Origin: Thermus thermophilus HB8
GTDB taxonomy: Bacteria > Deinococcota > Deinococci > Deinococcales > Thermaceae
Direction of reading: 5' to 3'
Length of the DNA stretch: 64,000 nucleotides
NCBI RefSeq assembly: GCF_000091545.1
Contig: NC_006461.1
Location: forward strand, 1,524,304-1,588,303
Shown here: in pieces, positions 44,098-52,045 of the stretch
Layout: every line of letters begins with the position of its first letter
Position numbering within the stretch: position 1 is the first letter of the stretch
Position numbers and translations under genes: made by a program
The notes under the pieces: model-generated
What the model was told of the DNA's origin: nothing
Databases searched by the model: none
The model's input: the letters and a program-made list of their open reading frames with translations, nothing else

Positions 44098-44168
44098 AGC
44101 GCTTCCTCAAGGAAGGTTTTTCCCGCGCCCTTCAGGGTAAAGCATACCACCTCCAGACCGGGACACAA
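44098..44168 (-). promoter_or_regulatory. malE promoter region
   Basis: TTGTGT (44168-44163), 16 bp, TATGCT (44146-44141). The leader of about 60 nt holds a CTTCC-TTGA-GGAAG stem and the palindrome AGCGCT (44098-44103), which could be part of a LacI-type operator. The operator idea is speculative. Confidence 0.6.
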
Positions 44169-44174
44169 GTCCCC

Positions 44175-45206
44175 TCAGTGGAGGGCCCGCACCACCTCAA
44201 AGGCGATGAGGGCCAGGATGGCCACCTCCACCGCCTGGGTACGGAGGTGGGCCACCTCCTCGGTCACCATCTCGTAGGTGGCCTCGAGGACCCTGAGCTT
44301 CTCCTCCACGCTCTTTTCCAGCTCATAGGCCCCGTAGAGCTCCAAGGCCGCCCGGTAGATCTTGGCGTAGAAGAGGTCCTCGGTGATGCGCAGGGCCCCC
44401 TCCATCCGGGCCTTCACGTCGGCGATCTCCGCGTGCCGGGCCATGAGGCGGCGGCGGAGGCGCTGCAGCCTCCCGTACCCCCAAAGCCCCCGGTGCCTTA
44501 GGACCTGGGGCACCAGCTCCAGCTCCTCGGTGAGCACCCGGTCGTAGTAGGAAAGCTCCAGGAGCTGGGCGTGGACGAACTCCACCAGGTCGGCCACGTC
44601 CCAGATCCCCTCGGAGTCCAGGATGAGGACGCGGTCAAAGCCCAAGAGGGCCAGGTCCTCCGTGGAATAGCTGTAGCGGTAGCGCTCCACCTCCCGCCGC
44701 ACCTCGGGGGCGAACTCCTCCTCGGCCCCCATCCATAGGGGAGTGAGGTCCACCGAGGGGCGGAAGGCCTTCTCCCCTTCCAACCCCAGGGCGTGGTAGA
44801 CCACGAACTCCTCGGAGAGGCGCTTCTCCTCGGGGCGGAGAAGGGCCCCTCGGAGGTGGGGCTCGAGGGCGGCGAGCTCCGCCAGGAAGAACCCCTCCCA
44901 GAAGGGAAGCTCGGGGATCCTGAGCCCCTTCTCCAGAAAGGCCTCCCAGGGCACCCGCTCCCCCAGGTGGATGCGGAAGGAGAGGGAGACCACCCCGAAC
45001 TCGTAGAGCCTGGCGGTGAGGAGGCCGGAAAGCCCCTCCACGTTCCGCACCCCGAGCTCCATCTCCCCCGGCGGGTTCTCAAAGCGCACCGCCCCGAGCC
45101 TCGCCCGGGAGAGGCGGAGGCGGGGCGTGGAAAGACGGCCTAGGTCAATCTCGTCGGCCACGTCAAAGAGGCGGTAGAGGGCGATGTGGGGGGAGAGGAC
45201 GTTCAT
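44175..45206 (-). CDS. RMD1/DUF155-like protein with C-terminal membrane anchor
   Basis: A 343-residue protein. The N-terminal two thirds are alpha/beta with no known catalytic motif. The C-terminal part is a helical coil, LEKSVEEKLRVLEATYEMV, then TEEVAHLRTQAVEVAILALIAFEVV, that is an amphipathic helix running into a single membrane helix at the end. This tail is typical of the RMD1/DUF155 family, known from eukaryotic mitochondria and various bacteria, of unknown enzymatic role. The start overlaps the rdgB stop (ATGA). Confidence 0.6.
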   Translation of the reverse strand: MNVLSPHIALYRLFDVADEIDLGRLSTPRLRLSRARLGAVRFENPPGEMELGVRNVEGLSGLLTARLYEFGVVSLSFRIHLGERVPWEAFLEKGLRIPELPFWEGFFLAELAALEPHLRGALLRPEEKRLSEEFVVYHALGLEGEKAFRPSVDLTPLWMGAEEEFAPEVRREVERYRYSYSTEDLALLGFDRVLILDSEGIWDVADLVEFVHAQLLELSYYDRVLTEELELVPQVLRHRGLWGYGRLQRLRRRLMARHAEIADVKARMEGALRITEDLFYAKIYRAALELYGAYELEKSVEEKLRVLEATYEMVTEEVAHLRTQAVEVAILALIAFEVVRALH

Positions 45207-45814
45207 TCCAGCTTGGAGACCTCCCTCGGGGGCGGCCCGTCCTTGTAGGCCTCGAGGAGGGCCCTAAGGGCCTTTCCCCGGTGGGAGTACCGGGCCTTCT
45301 CCTCTAGGCCCATCTCGGCGAAGGTCTTCCCCGCCTCAGGGACGTAGAAGAGGGGATCGTAGCCGAAGCCCCCCTCGCCCCGGGGGGCCTCGAGGATCAC
45401 CCCCTCCACGCTCCCCTCGTAGGCCTCGGCGTGCCCGTCGGGGTAGGCCAGGACCAGGACGGCCACGAAGCGGGCCTTGCGCTCCTCCCCTTTGAGGTGG
45501 CGCATCCTCTCCAGGAGGTAGACGTTCCGCTCCCGGTCCGTGGCCCTCCCCCCGTAGCGGGCGGAGTAGACCCCGGGCTCGCCCCCGAGGGCGTAGACCT
45601 CGAGGCCGGAGTCGTCGGCGAGGGCGGGAAGCCCCGTGGCCTTGGCCACGTACGCCGCCTTGAGGAGGGCGTTCTCCAGGAAGGTGGCCCCCTCCTCCTT
45701 GGGCATGCGCAAGGCGAAGTCCGCCAGGGTGAGGAGGGTCCAGCCCAAGGGGGCGAGGCCCTCCTTGAGCTCCCGCACCTTCCCGGGGTTGCCGGTGGCC
45801 AGGACCACCTTCAT
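45203..45814 (-). CDS. rdgB: dITP/XTP pyrophosphatase (RdgB/HAM1)
   Basis: A 203-residue house-cleaning NTP pyrophosphatase that removes dITP, ITP and XTP from the nucleotide pool. Family motifs: LATGNPGKVRELK at the N-terminus, GATFLENALLKA, LADDSGLEV with the metal ligands, and GGFGYDPLFYVPE. The ATG at 45814 is chosen because TATGCT lies 7 nt upstream; another ATG at 45826 lies within that hexamer. Coupled downstream to the DUF155-like gene. Confidence 0.94.
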   Translation of the reverse strand: MKVVLATGNPGKVRELKEGLAPLGWTLLTLADFALRMPKEEGATFLENALLKAAYVAKATGLPALADDSGLEVYALGGEPGVYSARYGGRATDRERNVYLLERMRHLKGEERKARFVAVLVLAYPDGHAEAYEGSVEGVILEAPRGEGGFGYDPLFYVPEAGKTFAEMGLEEKARYSHRGKALRALLEAYKDGPPPREVSKLE

Positions 45815-45821
45815 CCCCCTA

Positions 45822-45827
45822 AGCATA
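45822..45827 (-). promoter_or_regulatory. -10 element of leaderless rdgB
   Basis: TATGCT on the minus strand, 7 nt before the ATG at 45814. Confidence 0.55.
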
Positions 45828-45829
45828 CC

Positions 45830-46768
45830 CTAGCGGACCCGCTCCGCCTCCTTCAGGGCGAGCTCCCGCAAGGCCTCCCGGAAGGGGCTCGGAGGCAGGG
45901 CCTCCAGGGCCTGGGCCGCGGCCTCGGCCCGCTCCCGGATGCGGCGCACCGCCTCCTCGGCCGCCCCGCTCTCCCGGGCCAGGGCCCGCACCCGTTCCAG
46001 GTCCCCGGCCTCCCGGGCCCGGCGCCTGAGCACCTCCCGCACCTCGGGGTAGCGCTCCATGAGGAGGAGGGGGATGAGGGTGGCCTTGCCCTCCCGCAGG
46101 TCCCCGCCCACGGGCTTGCCTAGGACCTCCGGCGTCCCCATGAGGTCCAGGTAATCGTCCCGCATCTGGAAGGCCTGGCCGTAGAGGAGGCCGTAGCGGT
46201 AAAGGGCCTCCCGCACCCCGCTTTCCGCCCCGAGAAGAAGGGCGGGGCCCTCCGTGGCGAGGGCCATGAGGACTGCCGTCTTGGCGGTAATGATCCGCTC
46301 GTAGTTCTCCAGGGAGTAGTCCTCGAGGGCCGCCACCTGGAACTGGAGGACCTCGCCTTCGGAGAGGGTCTTGGCCACCTCGGCGAACCGCTCCACGAGC
46401 TCCATCCGCCCCGTCTTGGCGATGACGTGAAGGAGCCTTGAGAGGAGGAAGTCCCCGGAAAGCACGGAAACGGCGTTCCCGTACTTGCGGAAGGCCGCCT
46501 CCTTGCCCCGCCTGGTCTCGGCGTCGTCAATGAGGTCGTCGTGGAGGAGGGTGGCGGAGTGGAGGAGCTCCACCGCCAGGGCGAGCTCCAGCTCAAAGGG
46601 CGCCCCCCCTAAGGCCCTCGAGGCCAGAAAGACGAGCCTGGGCCGGATGCGCTTCCCCCCCGCCGTCACCAGGTCCTGGTGGATGAGGCGGATGAAGAGG
46701 ACGTCGGACTGGACGAGCTCGGAAAGGGCCTCTTCAAAGCGGCGGAGGGGGGCCTCGAGATCGGTCAC
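45830..46768 (-). CDS. Polyprenyl diphosphate synthase (trans-isoprenyl)
   Basis: A 312-residue E-polyprenyl synthase that condenses IPP onto allylic diphosphates. The first Asp-rich motif DDLIDD is at residues 77-82 and the second DDYLD near 205; GGKRIRPRL binds IPP. The fifth residue before the first motif is Ala72, a small residue, which in this family allows long chains, so a menaquinone side-chain product is likely. Start GTG is 7 nt after TATACT (46781-46776). Confidence 0.92.
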   Translation of the reverse strand: MTDLEAPLRRFEEALSELVQSDVLFIRLIHQDLVTAGGKRIRPRLVFLASRALGGAPFELELALAVELLHSATLLHDDLIDDAETRRGKEAAFRKYGNAVSVLSGDFLLSRLLHVIAKTGRMELVERFAEVAKTLSEGEVLQFQVAALEDYSLENYERIITAKTAVLMALATEGPALLLGAESGVREALYRYGLLYGQAFQMRDDYLDLMGTPEVLGKPVGGDLREGKATLIPLLLMERYPEVREVLRRRAREAGDLERVRALARESGAAEEAVRRIRERAEAAAQALEALPPSPFREALRELALKEAERVR

Positions 46769-46775
46769 GCCCCCC

Positions 46776-46781
46776 AGTATA
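46776..46781 (-). promoter_or_regulatory. -10 element of leaderless polyprenyl synthase gene
   Basis: TATACT on the minus strand, 7 nt before the GTG at 46768, right after the lipoprotein gene stop. Confidence 0.6.
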
Positions 46782-46784
46782 GCC

Positions 46785-47228
46785 CTAGTAGAGCTCTATC
46801 GTGGCGTTCAGGGGGACCACCTTGGACTGCCCGTTGGCCGAAATGGTCCGGTACTTCACCGCCTGCACCGGGGTCAAGGGCGCGAAGGACTTCTTCACCA
46901 CTTCCCGGGTGTAAGGCCCGCAAGGGTCGGGGTTGCTGGGCGGGCAAGACTCGGGGATGAGGAAGGGGGCCTCCAGTTGGTTCTCCGAGGCGTCCAGGAG
47001 GATCACCGTGCCCGCCCCGGAGCCCGGAAGGGCGTAGAGAACGATCTGGTAGCTGTAGGTGTAAACCGTATTGTTGTTTTGGTCCGTCTCCGTCTGAAAC
47101 GAGAAGTTCTCCCGCGAGGCCAAGACCGTCGGCCCACCCAGGATGACGCCGTCAGCGAAGAAGTTGCCACATCCCCCTAGGGCCACAAGGACCAAACCGC
47201 CAAGGAACCTAACCCATATACGCCGCAT
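46785..47228 (-). CDS. Hypothetical lipoprotein
   Basis: A 147-residue protein with a lipoprotein signal: basic MRRIWVRF, a hydrophobic stretch, and the lipobox VALGGC with Cys20 as lipidation site. The mature part is beta-rich with many Asn/Thr/Val/Tyr (ETDQNNNTVYTYSYQIVLY) and a CPPSNPDPC pair that may form a disulfide. I do not recognise the family. It follows rex by 12 nt with a GAGGTGG ribosome site and so is likely in that operon. Confidence 0.7.
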   Translation of the reverse strand: MRRIWVRFLGGLVLVALGGCGNFFADGVILGGPTVLASRENFSFQTETDQNNNTVYTYSYQIVLYALPGSGAGTVILLDASENQLEAPFLIPESCPPSNPDPCGPYTREVVKKSFAPLTPVQAVKYRTISANGQSKVVPLNATIELY

Positions 47229-47240
47229 AAACCACCTCGC

Positions 47241-47876
47241 TCACCCCATCATCTCTTCCCGCCACTTGGGGTTCAGGATAGCGAAAGAAAGCCGCGTGAG
47301 CCCCGCCAAGAAGTCCACGTTCTCCACCGCCACCTCCTTGGGCACCTCGAGGACCACCGGGGCGAAGTTCAGGATCCCCTTGATCCCCGCCGCCACCAAC
47401 AGGTCCGCCGCCTTCTGGGCCGCTTCCCGGGGCACGGTGAGGAGGGCGATCTCAATGCGGCCGGGAACCCGCTGGGGCAGGAGGTCCACGTGCTCAATGA
47501 CCCCGCCCCGCACCGGGCGGCCCACCTTCTCCGGGTCCACGTCAAAGAAGCCCCTGAGCTCAAAGCTCTCCCCGAACCCCGGGTAGTCGGCCAGGGCGCT
47601 CCCGAGCCGGCCCATGCCCACGATGCACAGGCCCCACTTGCGGTTGAGCCCCAGGATGTGGCGGAGCTCCCGCTTCAGGACGGGGACGGTGTACCCCACC
47701 CCGCGCGTCCCGTAGGAGCCGAAGTAGGAAAGGTCCTTCCGCACCTGGAAGGCCGTGACCTGGGCGAGCTCCCCAAGCTGCTCGGAGCTCGTCCGGTGAA
47801 CCCCCTGGGCCTCCAGCTCCTCCAGGATGCGGAGGTAGGTGATCAGGCGGCTGATGGCCGCTTCGGGGACCTTCAT
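47241..47876 (-). CDS. rex: Redox-sensing transcriptional repressor Rex
   Basis: A 211-residue Rex repressor, which senses NADH/NAD+ and controls respiration and fermentation genes. The N-terminal winged helix has QVRKDLSYFGSYGTRGVGY, the DNA-reading helix and wing. The Rossmann core has CIVGMGRLGSALADY with a GxGxxG-like motif, and the C-terminal helix swaps between subunits. T-Rex from Thermus is a model member. The ATG overlaps the stop of the SPOR-domain gene (ATGA). Confidence 0.96.
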   Translation of the reverse strand: MKVPEAAISRLITYLRILEELEAQGVHRTSSEQLGELAQVTAFQVRKDLSYFGSYGTRGVGYTVPVLKRELRHILGLNRKWGLCIVGMGRLGSALADYPGFGESFELRGFFDVDPEKVGRPVRGGVIEHVDLLPQRVPGRIEIALLTVPREAAQKAADLLVAAGIKGILNFAPVVLEVPKEVAVENVDFLAGLTRLSFAILNPKWREEMMG

Positions 47877-48643
47877 CGCACCTCCAAGGCCTCGAGGCCC
47901 AGCGCCTTGAGCCGGGCCTTCACCTCGTCCACCTGGCCCACGGGCACGGGGCCCACCCGCACCCGGTGCAGGCCGTCCTCGCTCAGGACCACGCTGAACC
48001 CCAGCCCACGGAGCTTCTCCGCCAAGGCGAGGGCGTTTTCCCGCTTCTGGAAGGCCCCCACCTGGAGGTAGACCCGCTCGGGGGAGAGGGGCGCCGGGCC
48101 CTCCCCCCGGTAGACCTGGGGGGCGTAGTCCCGGAGGGCCTCGGCCACCCTCCTGGCCTCGGCCTCGGTGGCGTAGGGGCCCACCACCACCCGCGTGAGG
48201 CTTCCGGCGGGCTCCAACCGTGCGGGGTAGCCCTGGTCCGCCAGCGCCTGGCGCAACCTGGCGGCGTTCTCGGGGTTGGCGAAGGCCCCCACCGCCACCC
48301 GGTAGACCCCCTGAGGACTTGCGGGCGGGGAAGCCGCGCCGGCGCTAGACCGGGCGGGCTCCGAAGGCGAAGGCGCCGAGACGGGCGCGCGCCCCGAGGC
48401 CTCCCCCGGGGAGGGAGCGGGCGGCGCCTCGGGCAGGGGCAGGACGGTGACCACGGGCTCCTCCGCGGGGGCCTCGCCAGCGGGGCCAGGCGCCGTGGCC
48501 GCGGGCGCCTGCGGGGCCGGGGGCGGGGCCGGGCGCGCGGCGAAGGGGTTTAGGCCCACGAGGTAGAGGACCACGCCCACCGCCACCACGGCGATGAGGA
48601 CGAAGATGAGAAAGTCCAGCCAGTTCTCCCTTAGCCAGCGCAT
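47873..48643 (-). CDS. Membrane-anchored protein with two SPOR domains
   Basis: A 256-residue protein: short cytoplasmic start (MRWLRENW), one membrane helix (about residues 9-31), a Pro/Ala-rich linker (35-110), and two SPOR repeats, VYRVAVGAFANPENAARLRQ (about 112-180) and VYLQVGAFQKRENALALAEK (about 191-256). SPOR domains bind denuded peptidoglycan glycans, often at the division site. It lies between the TPR gene (1-nt gap, GGGAGG site) and rex. Confidence 0.85.
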   Translation of the reverse strand: MRWLRENWLDFLIFVLIAVVAVGVVLYLVGLNPFAARPAPPPAPQAPAATAPGPAGEAPAEEPVVTVLPLPEAPPAPSPGEASGRAPVSAPSPSEPARSSAGAASPPASPQGVYRVAVGAFANPENAARLRQALADQGYPARLEPAGSLTRVVVGPYATEAEARRVAEALRDYAPQVYRGEGPAPLSPERVYLQVGAFQKRENALALAEKLRGLGFSVVLSEDGLHRVRVGPVPVGQVDEVKARLKALGLEALEVR

Positions 48644-48644
48644 C

Positions 48645-50006
48645 CTACCTCCCGAGAAGGGCCCGGGCCTCCCTCGAGCCCAAGGCGGCGGCCTGCCTCA
48701 GGGCCCGGTCGGCCTCCGCTTGGCGGCCCAGGCCCCGGAGGGCCAGGCCCAGGTTGTACCAGGCGGCGGCGGAGGAGGGGTCCTTGGCCAGGACCTCGCG
48801 CAGCACGAGCTCCGCCTGGCCGAAGCGCTTGACGAGGACGAGGGCCGCCCCCAGGTTCACCCCCACCTGGGGGTCGCGGGTGGCCTCGTAGGCGGCCTGG
48901 AGGGCCGCCACCGCCTCCTCGCCCTGGCCCTCCTCCAGGAGGAGGCTTCCCCGCAAGGCCAGGGCCTGGGGCGAGGCGAGCCCCTCGAGGAGCTTTAGGG
49001 CCTCCTGCCGCCGTCCTAGGCCTTGGGCCGCCTGGGCCTGGAGGAAGGCCCCGGCGGGCCCGGCCTCCTTGGCGTAGCGGTAAGCGTTGGCGTAGTCCTT
49101 GGCCTTGAGGTAAGCGGCCGCCAAGGCCAAGGCCACCTCGGGATCCTGGCCCTTGGCGTAGGCCTCCTGGAGCCAGCGGAGCCCCTCCTTCAGGTCCCCC
49201 GCCTCAAGCCGGCGCCGGCCCAGGAGGTAGGCGGCCTGCCAAAGGTCCGGGTCCAAGGCCAAGGCCTCCCGCCAAAGGGGCTCGGGGTCTTCCACCAGGG
49301 TTCCCTTGCGCAGGAGGAGGAGGGCCTTCCCCTTGGGGTCCTGGACCGCCTCGAGGCCCCGCTCCACCTCCCGGCGCGCCCGGTCCGTAAGCCCCACCTC
49401 CGCCAGCACCCGGGCGAGGAGGTCCCAGGCCTCCGCCCGGCCAGGCTCCCGGTTGAGCGCGGCGTACAGGTGGGGCACCGCCGCCTCCCGCTCCCCGGCG
49501 GCGTAGAGGGCCTGGGCCAGGGCGAGGCGGTAGGCGGGGCTCCGCTCCGGGGAAAGGCCCCGCTCCAGAACGGCCGCCGCCTCCCTGGCCTTCCCCTCCT
49601 GGAGGAGGGCCCCGGACCAGGCGAGGTAGGCCTCCTCCCGGGGGGCGATGGCGGCCGCTTTGGCGAAGGCCTCGGCCGCCTTTCCCGCCTCCCCCAGGCG
49701 GAGGTAGACCTGGCCCAGGTTGAAGTGCCCCTCGTACCGGTCCGGGAAGACCCGGGTCATCTGGTCAAAGGCGAACCGGGCCTCTTCCAGCCGGCCAAGC
49801 CGCACCAAGGCCACGCCGAGGCCGAGGTGGGCCTGGAACTGACCGTAGTCCTGGCGCAGCACCTCCTCAAAGGCGGCCACGGCCTCCGCGTAGGCCCCCT
49901 CCGAAAGGAGGCGCTCCCCCCTCTCCAGCCAGGCTTGGACGCCCTGGGCCAAGGCCGCCCCAGCCACGAGCCCGAGGGCGAGGATACGCATCAGAAAAGG
50001 TCCCAT
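48645..50006 (-). CDS. Exported TPR-repeat protein
   Basis: About 453 residues with a signal peptide (RILALGLVAGAALAQG, cleavage near residue 20) and then almost entirely tetratricopeptide-like helix pairs, such as AEAVAAFEEVLRQDYGQFQAHLG, AWYNLGLALRGLGRQAEADRAL. About 11-12 TPR units by eye. Such proteins scaffold envelope complexes. The ATG at 50006 has GAGGGGG 5 nt upstream; ATG 49991 is an alternative. Head of the TPR-SPOR-rex-lipoprotein run. Confidence 0.8.
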   Translation of the reverse strand: MGPFLMRILALGLVAGAALAQGVQAWLERGERLLSEGAYAEAVAAFEEVLRQDYGQFQAHLGLGVALVRLGRLEEARFAFDQMTRVFPDRYEGHFNLGQVYLRLGEAGKAAEAFAKAAAIAPREEAYLAWSGALLQEGKAREAAAVLERGLSPERSPAYRLALAQALYAAGEREAAVPHLYAALNREPGRAEAWDLLARVLAEVGLTDRARREVERGLEAVQDPKGKALLLLRKGTLVEDPEPLWREALALDPDLWQAAYLLGRRRLEAGDLKEGLRWLQEAYAKGQDPEVALALAAAYLKAKDYANAYRYAKEAGPAGAFLQAQAAQGLGRRQEALKLLEGLASPQALALRGSLLLEEGQGEEAVAALQAAYEATRDPQVGVNLGAALVLVKRFGQAELVLREVLAKDPSSAAAWYNLGLALRGLGRQAEADRALRQAAALGSREARALLGR

Positions 50007-50027
50007 AGAAGCCCCCTCTTTGCCGCT

Positions 50028-50053
50028 AGCATAGCACACCCCTGTGCTAAGCT
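50028..50053. promoter_or_regulatory. Divergent promoter with operator-like palindrome (TPR / HNH)
   Basis: Minus -10 TATGCT (50033-50028) and plus -10 TAAGCT (50048-50053, 6 nt before the GTG at 50060) flank the perfect inverted repeat TAGCACA-CCCC-TGTGCTA (50032-50049), which overlaps both hexamers. It could be a shared operator. Confidence 0.6.
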
Positions 50054-50059
50054 GAGGCC

Positions 50060-50572
50060 GTGAACCTGGACGCCCCACGGGTCCTGGTCCTCAACGCCGC
50101 CTACGAGGTCCTGGGCCTGGCCAGCATCAAGCGGGCCGTGCTCCTCGTCCTCGGGGGCGGGGCGGAGATGGTCTCGGAAAGCGGCCTCTACCTCAACACC
50201 CCCTCCACCCGGATCCCCGTCCCCAGCGTCGTCCGCCTCAAGCGCATGGTCCGCCGCAGGCCGGGGCGCGTTCCCTTGAACCGCAGAAACGTCCTCCGGC
50301 GCGACCGCTACACCTGCCAGTACTGCGGGCAAAAGGGCGGGGAGCTCACCGTGGACCACGTCCTCCCCAAAAGCCGCGGGGGCAAGAGCACCTGGGACAA
50401 CCTGGTGGCCGCCTGCCGCAGCTGCAACCTCAGGAAGGGGGACCGCACCCCCGAGGAGGCGGGGATGCGCCTCCTCCGCCCCCCGAAGCCCCCGAGGGTG
50501 CCCCTCTTCCTTTTGGACCTCAAGGAGGTCCCCCCGGACTGGCGGCCCTTCGTGGAGGGCCTCCTCGGCTAG
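50060..50572 (+). CDS. HNH endonuclease family protein
   Basis: A 170-residue HNH protein. After an N-terminal 75-residue region (VLVLNAAYEVLGLASIKRAV is the family start), the HNH fold has CQYCGQKGGELTVDHVLPKS, then TWDNLVAACRSCNLRKGDRT, so zinc cysteines CxxC and CxxC flank the DH catalytic pair. This house-keeping HNH type is widespread and its role is unclear; DNA repair is possible. The GTG start is 6 nt after TAAGCT. Its stop overlaps that of the convergent EamA gene. Confidence 0.88.
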   Translation: MNLDAPRVLVLNAAYEVLGLASIKRAVLLVLGGGAEMVSESGLYLNTPSTRIPVPSVVRLKRMVRRRPGRVPLNRRNVLRRDRYTCQYCGQKGGELTVDHVLPKSRGGKSTWDNLVAACRSCNLRKGDRTPEEAGMRLLRPPKPPRVPLFLLDLKEVPPDWRPFVEGLLG

Positions 50573-51402
50573 CGCCGCACCGCAAGAAGCACCGCCAGGA
50601 TCACGAGCAAAGCCCCGAAATAGCCCAAGGGCGAAAGGACCTCGCCGAAGAGCAGGTAGGCGAGGACCACGGCCACCACGGGCTCCAAGGTGGCCACCAC
50701 GCTGGCCACGGTGGCGGGAAGCCGCCTGAGGCCGGCGTAAAAGGCGAGGTAGGCCCCGTAGGTGGAGAAGAGGCTCAAGGCCAGGAGGGCGCCCAGCGCC
50801 CGAGGAGTCAAGGGGCCGAACTCCGCCCAGGGCGCAAGGGCCAAAGCGGCCACGGGCAGGGCGTAGGCGAAGAAGGTGGGGGTGGCGTAGCGGCCGAGGT
50901 AAAGCTTGCCGAGAAGGTAGTGAAGGGCGTAAAAGAAGCCGGAGGCCAAGCCGAAGAGGAAGGCCCGCACCCCGAAGCGCACCTCGCTCCCCCCGCCCAG
51001 GCCCAAAAGCCCCACCCCGAGGAGGGTCAAGGCCACCGCCCCCCAGGACCTGGCCGTGGGGGGCTCCCGGAGGAAGGCCCAGGAGAGGAGGGCCACCCAG
51101 GCGGGGGCGGTGTAGAGGAGGACCGAGGCCAAGGCCGCCCCCCCGTAGAGGACGGCGAGCTGGTAGGCCCCGTAGAAGAGGGCCACCCCCAGAAGGCCGA
51201 AGAGGGGAAAGACGGGCAGGTCCCGGGGCGCCACCCGAAGGCCTCCCGTCCGGGCCGCGTGGGCCAGAAAGAAGATCCAGCTCAAAAGCGCCCGGTAGAA
51301 GGCCACCGTCAAAGGGGTAAGCCCCTCCTGGAAGGCCATACGGCTTAAAGGCCCGATGAGGCCCCAAAGAAACGCCGCCAGCAGGACGTAAAGGTAGCCC
51401 AT
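50569..51402 (-). CDS. EamA/DMT family transporter (10 TM)
   Basis: A 277-residue drug/metabolite transporter with ten predicted helices in two EamA repeats (about 1-135 and 145-277). Repeat signatures are AAFLWGLIGPLSRMA near the start and TVASVVATLEPVVAVVLAYLLFGE in the second half. Substrates are typically amino acids or metabolites; none can be named. The ATG is 6 nt after TACACT on the minus strand, so leaderless. The stop overlaps the HNH gene stop. Confidence 0.87.
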   Translation of the reverse strand: MGYLYVLLAAFLWGLIGPLSRMAFQEGLTPLTVAFYRALLSWIFFLAHAARTGGLRVAPRDLPVFPLFGLLGVALFYGAYQLAVLYGGAALASVLLYTAPAWVALLSWAFLREPPTARSWGAVALTLLGVGLLGLGGGSEVRFGVRAFLFGLASGFFYALHYLLGKLYLGRYATPTFFAYALPVAALALAPWAEFGPLTPRALGALLALSLFSTYGAYLAFYAGLRRLPATVASVVATLEPVVAVVLAYLLFGEVLSPLGYFGALLVILAVLLAVRR

Positions 51403-51418
51403 GGGCCAAGTGTATAAT
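51403..51418. promoter_or_regulatory. Overlapping divergent -10 elements (EamA / LapA-like)
   Basis: AGTGTATAAT (51409-51418) contains TACACT on the minus strand (51414-51409, 6 nt from the ATG at 51402) and TATAAT on the plus strand (51413-51418), overlapping by 2 bp. Same layout as at 7353-7362. The plus-strand gene has a leader with a GGAGG site. Confidence 0.75.
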
Positions 51419-51443
51419 CGGCCCAGAGGTTATTGGAGGCTTT

Positions 51444-51923
51444 ATGGGAGTGCGTACCTTTTTTGCCCTTCTCGTCCTGGTCCTGGGCGGCCTCTTCGCC
51501 TGGCTCAACTGGCCGGAGGTCACCCGGACGGCCCCCCTCTCCCTGGGGTTCACCCGGGTGGAGGCCCCCCTGGGCCTGGTCCTCCTCGTGGCCTTAGGGG
51601 TGGTAACCCTCCTCTACCTCCTCTTCACCCTCGGCCTCGAGACCGCCGCCCTCCTGGAGGTGCGGCGCTACGCTCGGGAACTCCTCCACTACAAAAAGCT
51701 CGCGGAGGACGCGGAGCAAAGCCGCTTCACCGAGCTCCGCCGCTACCTGGAAGGGGAGTTCCAGGCCCTAAGGGAGGCGGAGCGTGAGGAGCTTAGGGCC
51801 CTGAAGGAGGAGGTGGCGGAAACCCTGGAGAAGCACGGGAACACCCTCGCCGCCTACATCGGGGAGCTCGAGGACCAGATCCTGCGCCTCCTGGGCGAGC
51901 GCAAGCAGGACCCCGGAGGCTAA
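51444..51923 (+). CDS. LapA-domain-like membrane protein with cytoplasmic coiled coil
   Basis: A 159-residue protein with two membrane helices (about residues 4-22 and 42-64), separated by NWPEVTRTAPLSLGFTRVEAP as the short outer loop, and a long charged coiled coil (about 70-155). This matches the LapA (DUF1049) layout, in which LapA assists lipopolysaccharide assembly in E. coli; in Thermus the role would differ. GGAGG lies 4-5 nt before the ATG. Confidence 0.7.
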   Translation: MGVRTFFALLVLVLGGLFAWLNWPEVTRTAPLSLGFTRVEAPLGLVLLVALGVVTLLYLLFTLGLETAALLEVRRYARELLHYKKLAEDAEQSRFTELRRYLEGEFQALREAEREELRALKEEVAETLEKHGNTLAAYIGELEDQILRLLGERKQDPGG

Positions 51924-51971
51924 GCGCCCGCACCTTGTCTGGACGGCCACGCGCGGACCCTTGGGGAAAGC

Positions 51972-51994
51972 CCCCGTGCCCCGCCGGCACGGGG
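51972..51994. terminator. Second terminator after the ribosomal block
   Basis: A 9-bp stem, CCCCGTGCC (51972-51980) with GGCACGGGG (51986-51994), followed on the minus strand by GGGCTTT. It can also end the LapA-like transcript from the other side. Confidence 0.7.
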
Positions 51995-52004
51995 TAGCCC
52001 AAAG

Positions 52005-52029
52005 CCCCCCGGGCCGAGGCTCCGGGGGG
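52005..52029 (-). terminator. First terminator after rplQ
   Basis: An 8-bp GC-only stem, CCCCCCGG (52005-52012) with CCGGGGGG (52022-52029), lies about 17 nt after the rplQ stop and is followed by CTTT on the minus strand. Together with the next hairpin it forms a tandem end to the long operon. Confidence 0.7.
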
Positions 52030-52045
52030 GCCGGTCCCGGCGGGG

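Noticed and set aside
44093..44110. AGCGCT as a LacI-type operator in the malE leader
   Set aside because: Only six palindromic bases, no second site, and no LacI-type regulator in the window. Kept as a remark only.
48310..48560. Pro/Ala-rich repeats in the SPOR protein as a tandem DNA repeat
   Set aside because: The composition is biased but there is no regular repeat unit at the DNA level; it is a flexible linker.
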